A program made the position numbers and the translations under genes. The notes beneath the pieces are model-generated. The model searched no databases. It saw only the letters and a list, made by a program, of their open reading frames with translations, and was not told where the DNA came from. A stretch of 64,000 nt of DNA from Phaeobacter sp. CECT 5382 (GTDB lineage Bacteria; Pseudomonadota; Alphaproteobacteria; Rhodobacterales; Rhodobacteraceae): positions 124,001 to 188,000 of the forward strand of contig NZ_CYSG01000006.1 of the NCBI RefSeq assembly GCF_001457775.1, read 5' to 3'. Numbering within the stretch: the first letter of the stretch is position 1; every line of letters begins with the position of its first letter. Shown piece after piece: positions 8,709 through 16,895 of this stretch.

Positions 8709-9428
8709 ATGGCAAAACAAGCAGATCTGGACAAAATTCTCGAGGCTTTGGATGCCACGAAAACCCTTCCGGGGTTGCAAGATATCATTGATAGCATCTG
8801 CTCGGTTTTTGGGATCGACCATGCCATGTACCATTGGGTCGACAGCGCCGGAGACCACTATTATTTCGGCACCTATTCTGATGCCTGGACCGAACAATAC
8901 CAAACCAAGAATTACACCCGGATCGATCCGGTCGTGGCGGGCTGCTATCAGCGCTTTCACCCGGTGGACTGGAAGCGCCTGGACTGGTCTTCAAAGCCGG
9001 CGCGGGACTTTCTGAAGGATGCGCTGGCCCATGGGGTTGGCAATCAGGGCTACTCCATTCCAATTCGCGGTCCCAATGGCCAGTTCGCCCTGTTTTCGGT
9101 CAGCCACAACTGTGACGACGAAACCTGGGAACGGTTCACCGAAGAACACAGCCGCGATTTGATTCTGATGGGGCATTACTTCAACCGCAAGGCGCTGGAA
9201 TTCGAACCTGACCGAGCGCCCGATCATGCCCAGCCGCTGTCGCCGCGCGAAATCGATGCGCTGACACTGCTTGCGATTGGCTATAGCCGGGCGCAGGTGG
9301 CCAAAACACTGTCGATTTCCGAGCACACTCTGCGCGTCTATATCGAAAGCGCCCGGTTTAAGCTGGGCGCACTGAACACCACCCATGCGATTGCACGGGC
9401 AATTAGTTGTGGCATCATAATCGTCTAG
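8709..9428 (+). CDS. LuxR-family autoinducer-responsive transcriptional regulator
   Basis: A 239-residue regulator. The N-terminal autoinducer-binding domain (about residues 20-160) carries a W..Y...Y...DPV pattern (YHWVDS...TEQYQTKNYTRIDPV) expected for acyl-homoserine-lactone binding, and the C-terminal GerE-type helix-turn-helix spans about 174-235 (LSPREIDALTLLAIGYSRAQVAKTLSISEHTLRVY, read in two parts). The ATG at 8709 has only a weak ribosome-binding site; longer in-frame starts back to 8598 would add residues unlike the family. luxI begins 128 bp downstream on the same strand, so this is a cognate LuxR/LuxI pair. Confidence 0.92.
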   Translation: MAKQADLDKILEALDATKTLPGLQDIIDSICSVFGIDHAMYHWVDSAGDHYYFGTYSDAWTEQYQTKNYTRIDPVVAGCYQRFHPVDWKRLDWSSKPARDFLKDALAHGVGNQGYSIPIRGPNGQFALFSVSHNCDDETWERFTEEHSRDLILMGHYFNRKALEFEPDRAPDHAQPLSPREIDALTLLAIGYSRAQVAKTLSISEHTLRVYIESARFKLGALNTTHAIARAISCGIIIV

Positions 9429-9471
9429 CGGCCGGTTTCAAAAATTTGCATTTATTAAGCCTTAGTTAAAA

Positions 9472-9513
9472 CCCAGGGGTTGCGCATGCGCCTTGGGCAG
9501 ACTCGCTTTGCGA
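9472..9513. promoter_or_regulatory. Dyad and hairpin in the luxI promoter region
   Basis: CCCAGGG (9472-9478) and CCTTGGG (9491-9497) form an imperfect dyad over a central GCGCATGCGC palindrome (9482-9491). A second small hairpin CTCGC-TTT-GCGAG follows at 9502-9514. Position about 60-85 bp before luxI makes the first dyad a candidate lux-type box for the neighbouring LuxR, but it does not match a textbook lux box closely. Confidence 0.35.
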
Positions 9514-9556
9514 GCGTAGGCTACCCCTGCATTTCTAGCAAAAGGGGACTAATGCA

Positions 9557-10198
9557 ATGCTTCGTTATATCTATGCTCATGACCTGAACGCTTTCTCTGA
9601 TCTGGCACACTCCATGTTCACCGACCGGGCGGACCAGTTCAGAACCCGTCTCGGGTGGGATGTGAATATCGACCCAAATGGGGAGGAGCGCGATCAGTAT
9701 GATGCCCTGGATCCACTTTATGTGATCTGGGAAATGCCAGATGGCAGTCATGGCGGCTCGATGCGGTTCTTGCCTACAACCGGCCCTGTCATGGTAAATG
9801 AGGTCTTTGGCGAACTTACCGGTGGCAACCCGATCAGCAGTCCGCTGATCTGGGAATGCACCCGGTTCTGCCTGGCGCGTGAGGCCACTGGCAATGTGGC
9901 AGGCGCGTTGACGCTTGCCGGGCTCGAGATCATGCGCAATCTGGGGGTCGCGCATTTTGCCGGTGTCTTTGATCGTCGCATGGTGCGGATCTATCGCAGC
10001 CTGGGTTTCAGCCCGGAGGTGATTAGCAGTTCAGGATCCGGGCGGGATCAGATCAGCCTTGGTCTGTGGGAATACGATCCCGACAGCTATCAGCGGGTGG
10101 CCCAGCGGGCCGGGATCACGCCAGAGGTTTCACAACTTTGGTTTGATCTCTCCTTTGGCGGTGCCAAGGCCGAGACACCGATGCGCATGACTGGCTGA
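9557..10198 (+). CDS. luxI: Acyl-homoserine-lactone synthase (LuxI family)
   Basis: A 213-residue cytosolic enzyme that makes an acyl-homoserine lactone from S-adenosylmethionine and acyl-ACP. Conserved LuxI positions are visible: R and F in MFTDRADQFRTRLGW with the following W and D, the paired Asp of QYDALDPLY, R in GSMRFLP, and E/R in IWECTRFCL. The acyl chain made cannot be read from sequence. The upstream dyad and adjacent luxR imply autoinduction. A perfect hairpin lies immediately after the gene. The ribosome-binding AAGGGG is about 10 bp upstream of the ATG. Confidence 0.95.
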   Translation: MLRYIYAHDLNAFSDLAHSMFTDRADQFRTRLGWDVNIDPNGEERDQYDALDPLYVIWEMPDGSHGGSMRFLPTTGPVMVNEVFGELTGGNPISSPLIWECTRFCLAREATGNVAGALTLAGLEIMRNLGVAHFAGVFDRRMVRIYRSLGFSPEVISSSGSGRDQISLGLWEYDPDSYQRVAQRAGITPEVSQLWFDLSFGGAKAETPMRMTG

Positions 10199-10206
10199 TG
10201 TCCAAA

Positions 10207-10231
10207 TTCATGCCTGAAGATCAGGCATGAA
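10207..10231 (+). terminator. Hairpin after luxI
   Basis: TTCATGCCTGA and TCAGGCATGAA form a perfect 11-bp stem with an AGA loop, 8 bp after the luxI stop codon. There is no U-tract after it, so it may act as an mRNA 3' stabiliser or a weak terminator. Confidence 0.6.
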
Positions 10232-10292
10232 GGTTGTAACGGGAGGGCCGGTTGCTCTGGCGCAGCCGACCCGCCCCCTGTAGGGTCGCGCC

Positions 10293-11828
10293 ATGACAGA
10301 TATGACCGTGAAATTCTCTGATGATCAGGCTGTTGCCTTTGACAGTGTCGCATCCCTGCTGCGCCAGGCTGGCGTCGATATGGAAGACGGGTTGCTGCAG
10401 CCGCCACAGGGCGAGGCCGGGGTCATGGCGGTTATTGGCAAGGCGGGATCAGGCAAAACGCTTTTGCTGGCAGAGCTTTACAAGGCGCTGGAACAGTCCG
10501 GCGTCGAGGTGGTCTCGGGCGATTATGAAAGCCGCAAAAAAACCGGACGGCGCAGTCTTGCCATTCTGGCACCGACCAACAAGGCGGCCAGCGTGCTGCG
10601 CCTGCGCGGCGTGCCTGCTACTACCATTCACCGTATCCTTTATACGCCAGTCTATGACCCCGAATATGAACGTATCGCCGAGTGGTTGACCGGCAATGGC
10701 GATGCCCCCGAGATCGAGGGCCTCAGCGAGGAAGCACTTGCACGGGCAGCCGCTTTCTATGCCAACAACAAATCCATTCCGGGTGCGCTGGCCGCGGCCG
10801 GGCTGCGCGGGTCCGATTTTATCACGGGCTGGAAGCGACGCGACGATCCGCTGGATATCGGCTTTGTCGATGAGGCCTCGATGCTGGACGACCGCCAGTT
10901 CGAAGACCTGAAAGAGATCTTTCCCAACCTGGTGCTGTTTGGCGACCCAGCTCAGCTGGCGCCGGTGAACCAGTCCGGATCCATGGTGTTTGAAACCCTG
11001 CCAGCGCCGCGTCAGCTGGTGCTGCACCGGGTCCATCGGCAAGAGGCAGACAACCCGATCTTGGATCTCGCCCATGCGCTGGCCGATCCGGCACTGGGGT
11101 TCGAAGACTTTGAACGCATGATCGAAGACACCGCCCAGCGCGACGAACGGGTGGTCTGGGGGCAGCGGGTCGAGGTCGATCTGATGGCGCGCAGCCCGGT
11201 TCTGGTCTGGCGTAATGCCACTCGCATTCGGCTGATCAATGCCTTTCGCGCCGTACATGGCGCGCCGGAGGACGCACTTGTCGAAGGGGAGCCGCTGATC
11301 TGCGACGGGATCGAGCTGCCAATGAAGCACCGCAAAAAGCGCCTCGATCTGGAGGCGCGTGGGCTGATCAAGGGCGCACAGGTGATCTACCTCGGGCCCG
11401 GGCGCAAGCCAGGATTTTCCCGCCTGCATGTGATGGGGGCCGAAGATCCACAGGTCTCAGCAGCGTCGATCGTGAAGATTGAAAAGCCGGACGAGGAAGA
11501 GCCGTTTATTCCCTTTGCGGCGCGCATGGGAGCGACTTTTCTGCATGGTGCTGCAGTGACAATCCACAAGGCGCAGGGCTCACAGTGGGATACCACACAG
11601 GTCTTTGCTCCGGATATCTATGCCGCTGCCCGCATGGGGCGGGTCGAGGCGGGTCAGCCGCTGTGGAAACGCCTGGCCTATGTGGCCATCACCCGGGCGC
11701 AGGAGCGCCTGATCTGGGTGGTGCGCAATCGGCTGTCGAAACCGACCGGCCCGCTGCGGGTCGATGATCTGAAAGCCGCACCTGCAGCGGCGCTGACCCT
11801 GGAAGTGCAAGAGGAGGCTCCGCTATGA
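10293..11828 (+). CDS. RecD-like superfamily I DNA helicase (AAA ATPase with UvrD-like C-terminal domain)
   Basis: A 511-residue SF1 helicase. Walker A GKAGSGKT sits at 49-56, motif Ia region ILAPTNKAAS near 91, Walker B VDEAS at about 192, motif III VLFGDPAQLAPV near 214, and the UvrD-C-like motifs TIHKAQGSQWDTT and YVAITRAQERL close to the C-terminus. This is the arrangement of small RecD2/Dda-like 5'-3' helicases in Alphaproteobacteria, working in DNA repair or replication restart; no nuclease domain is visible. The SDR gene overlaps its stop by ATGA, so the two are co-translated. Confidence 0.88.
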   Translation: MTDMTVKFSDDQAVAFDSVASLLRQAGVDMEDGLLQPPQGEAGVMAVIGKAGSGKTLLLAELYKALEQSGVEVVSGDYESRKKTGRRSLAILAPTNKAASVLRLRGVPATTIHRILYTPVYDPEYERIAEWLTGNGDAPEIEGLSEEALARAAAFYANNKSIPGALAAAGLRGSDFITGWKRRDDPLDIGFVDEASMLDDRQFEDLKEIFPNLVLFGDPAQLAPVNQSGSMVFETLPAPRQLVLHRVHRQEADNPILDLAHALADPALGFEDFERMIEDTAQRDERVVWGQRVEVDLMARSPVLVWRNATRIRLINAFRAVHGAPEDALVEGEPLICDGIELPMKHRKKRLDLEARGLIKGAQVIYLGPGRKPGFSRLHVMGAEDPQVSAASIVKIEKPDEEEPFIPFAARMGATFLHGAAVTIHKAQGSQWDTTQVFAPDIYAAARMGRVEAGQPLWKRLAYVAITRAQERLIWVVRNRLSKPTGPLRVDDLKAAPAAALTLEVQEEAPL

Positions 11829-12562
11829 GCAAATCAATCCTGATCACTGGCGCCAGTTCCGGTATTGGCCGGGCGGTGGCCGAGCTGTTCTTGGAAAAGG
11901 GCTGGCAGGTCGGACTTCTGGCACGTCGTCAGACCATCCTGGAAGAGGTTGCGATGGGACATGTCAATGCCATGGTGCTGCCGGCGGATGTGACGGATGC
12001 CACAGCGGTGGATCACGCGGTCAATCAGTTCGCCATGCAGGCGGGGCATTTGGATGTGCTTTTCAACAATGCCGGGATTTTCACAGCGGCAGGCACAATT
12101 GACGAGATCTCGCTGGAGGATTGGTATGCCTCGGTCAATGTGAACCTCAACGGGATGTTTCTGGCGGCGCGGGCGGCGTTTCGCCAAATGCGGCGGCAAA
12201 ACCCGCAAGGTGGCCGGATCATCAACAATGGGTCCATTGCCGCGCATGTGCCGCGACCGAATTCGGCCCCCTATGCGGCCACCAAGGCAGCGATCACCGG
12301 GCTGACCCGCAGTCTGTCGCTGGACGGGCGCGATTTTGACATCGCCTGTGGTCAGATCGATATTGGCAATGCCCGCACCCCCATGGTGGAAGAGCTGAGC
12401 GCGCGTCAGGCAGCGACAGTTCCGGCAGCGGAACCAATGCAGAGCTTTGCGGTGGAAGATGCGGCCCGATCCGTGCTGCACATGGCGGAGCTTCCGCTGG
12501 AGGCCAATGTGCAGTTCATGACGGTGATGGCCACCAAGATGCCCTTTATCGGTCGCGGCTGA
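11825..12562 (+). CDS. SDR family oxidoreductase
   Basis: A 245-residue classical short-chain dehydrogenase. The N-terminal cofactor motif TGASSGIG (8-15), NNAG (81-84), catalytic Ser137, Tyr150 and Lys154 (YAATK) are all present. The acidic residue selecting NAD is not obvious, and LLARR after the second strand fits NADP(H). GAGGAGG lies 7 bp before the ATG, which overlaps the helicase stop. Substrate is unknown. Confidence 0.9.
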   Translation: MSKSILITGASSGIGRAVAELFLEKGWQVGLLARRQTILEEVAMGHVNAMVLPADVTDATAVDHAVNQFAMQAGHLDVLFNNAGIFTAAGTIDEISLEDWYASVNVNLNGMFLAARAAFRQMRRQNPQGGRIINNGSIAAHVPRPNSAPYAATKAAITGLTRSLSLDGRDFDIACGQIDIGNARTPMVEELSARQAATVPAAEPMQSFAVEDAARSVLHMAELPLEANVQFMTVMATKMPFIGRG

Positions 12563-12589
12563 TCCGCAATTGGGCGGGTGCTCCCGCCC

Positions 12590-12774
12590 GGCTTCAAAGC
12601 CCTTTGGGCATTTCACCCCGTTGGGCCGGGCGCCGTGCTTTGCACGGCGTAACAGGAAGATCTGCTGAGAGGCCCTGATCAGGCAGTCTGCCCGATCAGG
12701 GCCGCCCCAATTGTTTTCTGTTTGATATGGCCTCAAGGGTGAACCGCGCCTAGGCGCGGCCGCCACAGGCGGCC
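12590..12774. repeat. Cluster of GC-rich palindromes including dispersed repeat copy 2 and a terminator
   Basis: The 283-bp convergent gap after the SDR gene is filled with structure. GTTGGGCCGGG followed by CGCCGTGC-TTT-GCACGGCG (about 12620-12650) is a copy of the TTGGGCC hairpin family. GGCCCTGATC (12671-12680) and GATCAGGGCC (12694-12703) form a 10-bp stem followed by a T-rich stretch, the likely plus-strand terminator. CCGCGCCTAGGCGCGG (12744-12759) is a 16-bp perfect palindrome and GGCCGCC-ACA-GGCGGCC (12758-12774) another hairpin. Confidence 0.65.
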
Positions 12775-12845
12775 CTTGACCCCACAGCAAACAGGGACTT
12801 CACTTCAAACAGGTGCGGGCGGAAGAAAGGTCAGGAGCCTGGAGT

Positions 12846-13655
12846 TTAATTGTTGCGCAGCAGGCGGAAGGCGGCGGAGGCGCCCCAGCCAGCGGCAATG
12901 GCGATCGCCAGAGACATCAGGCCATAGAGAAAGGGCTGTTCGCGCGACATAGCGTAGAGAAACCGTTCCAGTCCCACCTTGCGCACATCGATATCGGTCT
13001 CGAAACTTGAGACCACCTGACCTGCACGGGTCAACAGGATGCGGGCGGTGTAATGGCCTTCGGTCAGGTCGGCTGGCATCTCGATCGCGCTGCGAAACAG
13101 GGTCTGCTGATCTACAGCGACGGTGTTTTCACGCAGTGAATAAAGGCCTTCGTCTTCGCGAATGCGGACCACGGCATCAGCAAAATCCTGTGCACCGCGT
13201 ATATGCATGGCGGCACCAACAGACCGGATGGCGCGGGCAATGGACACACGATAGCGCAGGTCCTCGGTGGCTGAGATCACCTCGTTAAAGGGCGCACTTG
13301 TGGCGATGGCATAAAAACTGGGCGCAGAGTCGACCAGAACACTGTCGGTATTGACCCAGATCCCCAGTTTCTTTTCCTTGCGCCGAACCGTGACGGGGGA
13401 GTTTGGTCCCGATACGGCGACGATGACCTGCAAGGGATCGCCCTCGGGAATGGGGGTTTCGCGTTTGACAGCGCCAAAGATCAGGATCTCGGAGCCATCA
13501 AAATTTGCGGTAATGGCGACGCGATCCTGGCTGAGGCCAAGCACGACTTCTTCGGTGGTTGCCTGAGTAGCGGCCTGAGTAGCGGCCTGTGCGGGGGGAG
13601 CTGATGTCAGCAGAAGGATAGCAAAGGACAGGGAAAGCAACAGAGAACGGATCAT
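12846..13655 (-). CDS. TIGR02186 family membrane-anchored protein
   Basis: A 269-residue protein with an N-terminal signal peptide (LLLSLSFAILLLTSAPPAQA, cleavage near residue 24) and one C-terminal transmembrane segment (about 243-262), so most of it should face the periplasm. It matches the conserved hypothetical family that accompanies TauE/SafE-type permeases in Alphaproteobacteria. The start at 13655 follows the tauE-like stop by 2 bp. A 12-bp tandem duplication (13561-13584) encodes AATQ repeats just after the predicted cleavage site. No enzymatic motif is seen; a role as partner of the exporter is inferred from adjacency. Confidence 0.8.
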   Translation of the reverse strand: MIRSLLLSLSFAILLLTSAPPAQAATQAATQATTEEVVLGLSQDRVAITANFDGSEILIFGAVKRETPIPEGDPLQVIVAVSGPNSPVTVRRKEKKLGIWVNTDSVLVDSAPSFYAIATSAPFNEVISATEDLRYRVSIARAIRSVGAAMHIRGAQDFADAVVRIREDEGLYSLRENTVAVDQQTLFRSAIEMPADLTEGHYTARILLTRAGQVVSSFETDIDVRKVGLERFLYAMSREQPFLYGLMSLAIAIAAGWGASAAFRLLRNN

Positions 13656-13657
13656 GA

Positions 13658-14578
13658 TCAATGCCCTCCTGCGGCGCCGAGCGAATAGAGCTCGGAGGGC
13701 ATCAAAAGAAGGTCCAGACCCAGTTTTACGCAGACCACCATCACCATCAGTGCCAGTAGGATGCGCAGCTGTTCGGCCTTGAGATAGACGCCGATACGGG
13801 TGCCGATCTGCGCACCAATGACGCCGCCGATCAGCAGCAGAACCGCCAGTACGATATCGACTGTATAGTTGGTGGTGGCATGCAGCATGGTGGTAAAAGC
13901 GGTGACCAGAATAATCTGGAACAGCGAGGTGCCGACAACCACCTTTGTCGGCATACCAAGGATATAGATCATCGCAGGCACCATGATGAAGCCGCCGCCG
14001 ACCCCCATGATCGCCGCCAAAATACCAACCACGACGCCAACGAGGATCGGTGGGATGACCGAGATATAAAGCCCGGATGTGCGAAACCGCATCTTGAAGG
14101 GCAGGGCATGAACCCAGCCACGCTGCCGCCGTGGAGCCGGAGCACCGCCTGCGCGCTTGGATTTGAACATGGCGTTGAGGCTCTCGATGAACATCAAGGT
14201 GCCAACGACGCCCAGAAAGACCACGTAGCACAGGGTGACAAGCAAATCGACCTGGCCCAGGCTTTTGAGGTAGTTGAAGACCACAACGCCGAGTGCGGCA
14301 CCAATCAGGCCGCCGACCTGCAACACCATCCCCATCTTGATGTCGACCGTGCGCCTTCGGAAATGTGCCAAGACCCCGGAAAAGGATGAGGCGACAATCT
14401 GGTTGGCCTCGGTGGCAACTGCGACCACCGGCGGGATGCCGATGAAAAACAGCAGGGGCGTCATCAGAAAGCCGCCGCCGACCCCGAACATGCCGGAAAG
14501 AATGCCAACGATCCCTCCGAGTCCCAGAAGAAGGAAAGCGTTGACCGAGACTTCGGCGATGGGGAGGTAGATTTGCAT
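13658..14578 (-). CDS. TauE/SafE family sulfite/anion exporter
   Basis: A 306-residue polytopic inner-membrane protein with about eight hydrophobic segments and two internally repeated glycine-rich motifs, GMFGVGGGFLMTP (about 28) and AIMGVGGGFIMVPAMI (about 195), the hallmark of the TauE/SafE family that exports sulfite or organosulfonates. The ATG at 14578 gives the usual MQIYLP start; an in-frame GTG at 14602 would add eight residues, and neither has a strong ribosome-binding site. It is the first gene of a two-gene operon with the TIGR02186 gene. Substrate is not determined. Confidence 0.88.
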   Translation of the reverse strand: MQIYLPIAEVSVNAFLLLGLGGIVGILSGMFGVGGGFLMTPLLFFIGIPPVVAVATEANQIVASSFSGVLAHFRRRTVDIKMGMVLQVGGLIGAALGVVVFNYLKSLGQVDLLVTLCYVVFLGVVGTLMFIESLNAMFKSKRAGGAPAPRRQRGWVHALPFKMRFRTSGLYISVIPPILVGVVVGILAAIMGVGGGFIMVPAMIYILGMPTKVVVGTSLFQIILVTAFTTMLHATTNYTVDIVLAVLLLIGGVIGAQIGTRIGVYLKAEQLRILLALMVMVVCVKLGLDLLLMPSELYSLGAAGGH

Positions 14579-14835
14579 ATTTCTGTTAGAGCGTAGCGTC
14601 ACAACAAAATCAACTGGCGATGCCGCCTTGCAGCACGCAGGACTGATTTGAAAAGGGAAACTGGACTTATCGCAACAGTCGCCGACTGTGGATCGGGCAA
14701 GCCGTTTGTCGCAAAACAGGTCTCATTCGTCGCCGCTTAATCATCGCGTAGGAATGCGCGCTTGACTGAAAACCCTCCCGCGCCGCCAAAGCCAGCACGG
14801 GAGGATTTTCACGAACCAGCTCAGGTGGTGGCAGC

Positions 14836-15801
14836 CTAGCGTTCTTTTACATAGGGCTCGCCGCCGGCCTTTGGCGGCACGGCCTTGCCGACAAAACCCG
14901 CCAGAATCACCACGGTCAGGATATAGGGCAAGGCATCCATGACCTGTACAGGTACCACGATGGGGCCGATTTCAATATTCTGGAACCGCAGCGCCACGGC
15001 CTGAAGCAGGCCAAACAGCAGGCAGGCGCCCATGGCCTGCCAGGGGCGCCATTTGGCAAAGATCAGTGCTGCCAAGGCGATGAACCCGCGTCCCGCCGTC
15101 ATGTCTTTGACAAAACCCGCCTGCAGCGCGGTGGCCAGATAGGCACCGGCGATGCCACACAGAACCCCACAGATCGCGACCGCTGCATAGCGCAGGCCAA
15201 TGACCGAAACTCCGGCTGTATCTACCGCTGCGGGGTTTTCTCCAACGGCACGCAGGCGCAGGCCAAACCGGGTTCGGTACAGGATCCACCAAGTTGCAGG
15301 CACGGCCAGAAAGGCGAAATAGACCAGGATGGAATGCCCGGACAGCAGTTCCGAATAGATCGGCCCAAGGATGGGCACCCCTGCAAGGCTGTCGGTAAAG
15401 GGCAAGGTGATCGGGCCAAAGCGTCCGCTGGTCAGCAATGATGGTGTGCGGCCACCTTGCTGAAACCAGTCCTGCGCGATCAGTACCGTGAGGCCCGCTG
15501 CAAGGAAGTTGATTGCCACGCCCGAGATCAGCTGGTTGCCTCGAAAGGTGATCGAGGCCAGCCCGTGCAGCCCTGACAACAAAAGCGACGAGGCGATCCC
15601 GGCCAAAAGGCCAAGCCAGACATTGCCGGTAACGGCAGCAACGGCTGCTGAAAAGAAGGCCGCCATCAGCATCTTGCCCTCAAGGCCGATGTCAAAGATG
15701 CCGGCGCGTTCGGAGTATAGTCCGGCGAGACAGGCCAGCAGAAGCGGGGTCGCCAGACGTACAGTGCTGTCCAGCACCTGAATCAGAGTGAGGAAATCCA
15801 T
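14836..15801 (-). CDS. ABC transporter permease (BMP/nucleoside-simple sugar type, second subunit)
   Basis: A 321-residue inner-membrane permease of the BPD_transp_2 family with about nine hydrophobic segments. SERAGIFDIGLEGKMLMAAF near residue 30 (given here only as its family mark) and the RAVGENPAAVDTAGV cytoplasmic loop near 188 match YufQ/NupQ-like permeases that pair with a BMP binding protein. Its ATG overlaps the stop of the upstream permease by one base, so the operon is translationally coupled. It is the last gene of the importer operon. Confidence 0.9.
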   Translation of the reverse strand: MDFLTLIQVLDSTVRLATPLLLACLAGLYSERAGIFDIGLEGKMLMAAFFSAAVAAVTGNVWLGLLAGIASSLLLSGLHGLASITFRGNQLISGVAINFLAAGLTVLIAQDWFQQGGRTPSLLTSGRFGPITLPFTDSLAGVPILGPIYSELLSGHSILVYFAFLAVPATWWILYRTRFGLRLRAVGENPAAVDTAGVSVIGLRYAAVAICGVLCGIAGAYLATALQAGFVKDMTAGRGFIALAALIFAKWRPWQAMGACLLFGLLQAVALRFQNIEIGPIVVPVQVMDALPYILTVVILAGFVGKAVPPKAGGEPYVKER

Positions 15802-16895
15802 CAGCGGGTCTCCTTGCGCAGGGCCAGGAAGATCCGCTCAAGCGGCATCCGCACCATATTATCCAGCGCGCCGGTAAACAGGATCACCAGCGCTTGAATA
15901 ACCACGATGAGTTCGCGCGGGATCTTGGTCCAGAGCGCCAGTTCCGCCCCGCCTTGATAGAGAAAGCCAAACAGGATGGCGGCCAGAAACACGCCAAAGG
16001 GGTGATTGCGCCCCATCAGCGCCACGGCGATGCCAATGAAACCGGCTCCTTCGGTGGAGTTGAGTACCAGGCGTTCTGCCTCGCCCATGACGTTGTTGGT
16101 GGCCATCATGCCTGCCAAAGCGCCGGAGATCAGCATGGCAATCATGGTGATCTTGATTGGCGAAATCCCGGCATAGCGGGCACCGGCTTCGGATTTGCCA
16201 AAGGCGCGGATCTCAAACCCAAGCGGGGTGCGCCAGATCAGCAACCAAACAAAGATGCAGGCAGCAACCGCGACGACAAGGCTGACATTGGCGGGGGCCG
16301 ATTTTGAGAAAGCAATGCCCAGTGGTGCCAGCAGTTCGTGCAGCGAGGGCAGATGAACGGCTTCGGGAAAGCGGGCCGTTGCCGGATCCATCGAGCCTTC
16401 GGGGCGCAGCACATTGACCAGCACATAGTTCAGCACGGCGGCTGCGATGAAGTTGAACATGATGGTGGTAATGACGATATGGCTGCCACGTTTGGCCTGC
16501 AGATAGGCAGGAATAGCGGCCCAGGCGGCACCAAACAGGCCGGCCCCTAGGGCGGCAAAGATCAGCGCCAGCGACCAGTGCGGCCAGGGAATGAACAGGC
16601 AGACCACGGCGACACCGAGCCCGCCCAACATGGCCTGACCTTCGCCGCCGATGTTGAACAACCCCGCATGGGCCGCCACGGCGACCGCCAGTCCGGTGAA
16701 CATGAAATTGGTGGCGTAATACAGCGTATAGCCCCAGCCATAGCTTGACCCCAAAGCGCCATCGACCATGAGTTTTACGGCTGCAACCGGATCTTCACCG
16801 ATGGCCAGGATCACCAAAGCAGAAAGGGCAGCCGCAAGGAGCAGGCTGATCAGCGGGATCAGCACTACATCGGCCCATTTAGGCATTTTTTCCAT
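15801..16895 (-). CDS. ABC transporter permease (BMP/nucleoside-simple sugar type, first subunit)
   Basis: A 364-residue permease with about ten hydrophobic segments. AHAGLFNIGGEGQAMLGGLG near residue 80 and EIRAFGKSEAGARYAGIS near 228 match YufP/NupP-like subunits. GGAGG lies 8 bp before the ATG, inside the end of the ATPase gene. It should form the heterodimeric channel with the next permease and be driven by the double ATPase upstream. Confidence 0.9.
   Translation of the reverse strand: MEKMPKWADVVLIPLISLLLAAALSALVILAIGEDPVAAVKLMVDGALGSSYGWGYTLYYATNFMFTGLAVAVAAHAGLFNIGGEGQAMLGGLGVAVVCLFIPWPHWSLALIFAALGAGLFGAAWAAIPAYLQAKRGSHIVITTIMFNFIAAAVLNYVLVNVLRPEGSMDPATARFPEAVHLPSLHELLAPLGIAFSKSAPANVSLVVAVAACIFVWLLIWRTPLGFEIRAFGKSEAGARYAGISPIKITMIAMLISGALAGMMATNNVMGEAERLVLNSTEGAGFIGIAVALMGRNHPFGVFLAAILFGFLYQGGAELALWTKIPRELIVVIQALVILFTGALDNMVRMPLERIFLALRKETR

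Noticed and set aside
10293-12562. Helicase plus SDR as part of the quorum-sensing unit or a defence system
   Set aside because: A hairpin separates them from luxI, and small RecD-like helicases of this type are ordinary chromosomal genes; no nuclease or toxin partner is present.
12846-14231. Apparent 461-residue protein spanning the TIGR02186 gene and beyond
   Set aside because: The first part is an out-of-frame reading of the tauE-like gene; the real gene starts at 13655 with a signal peptide.
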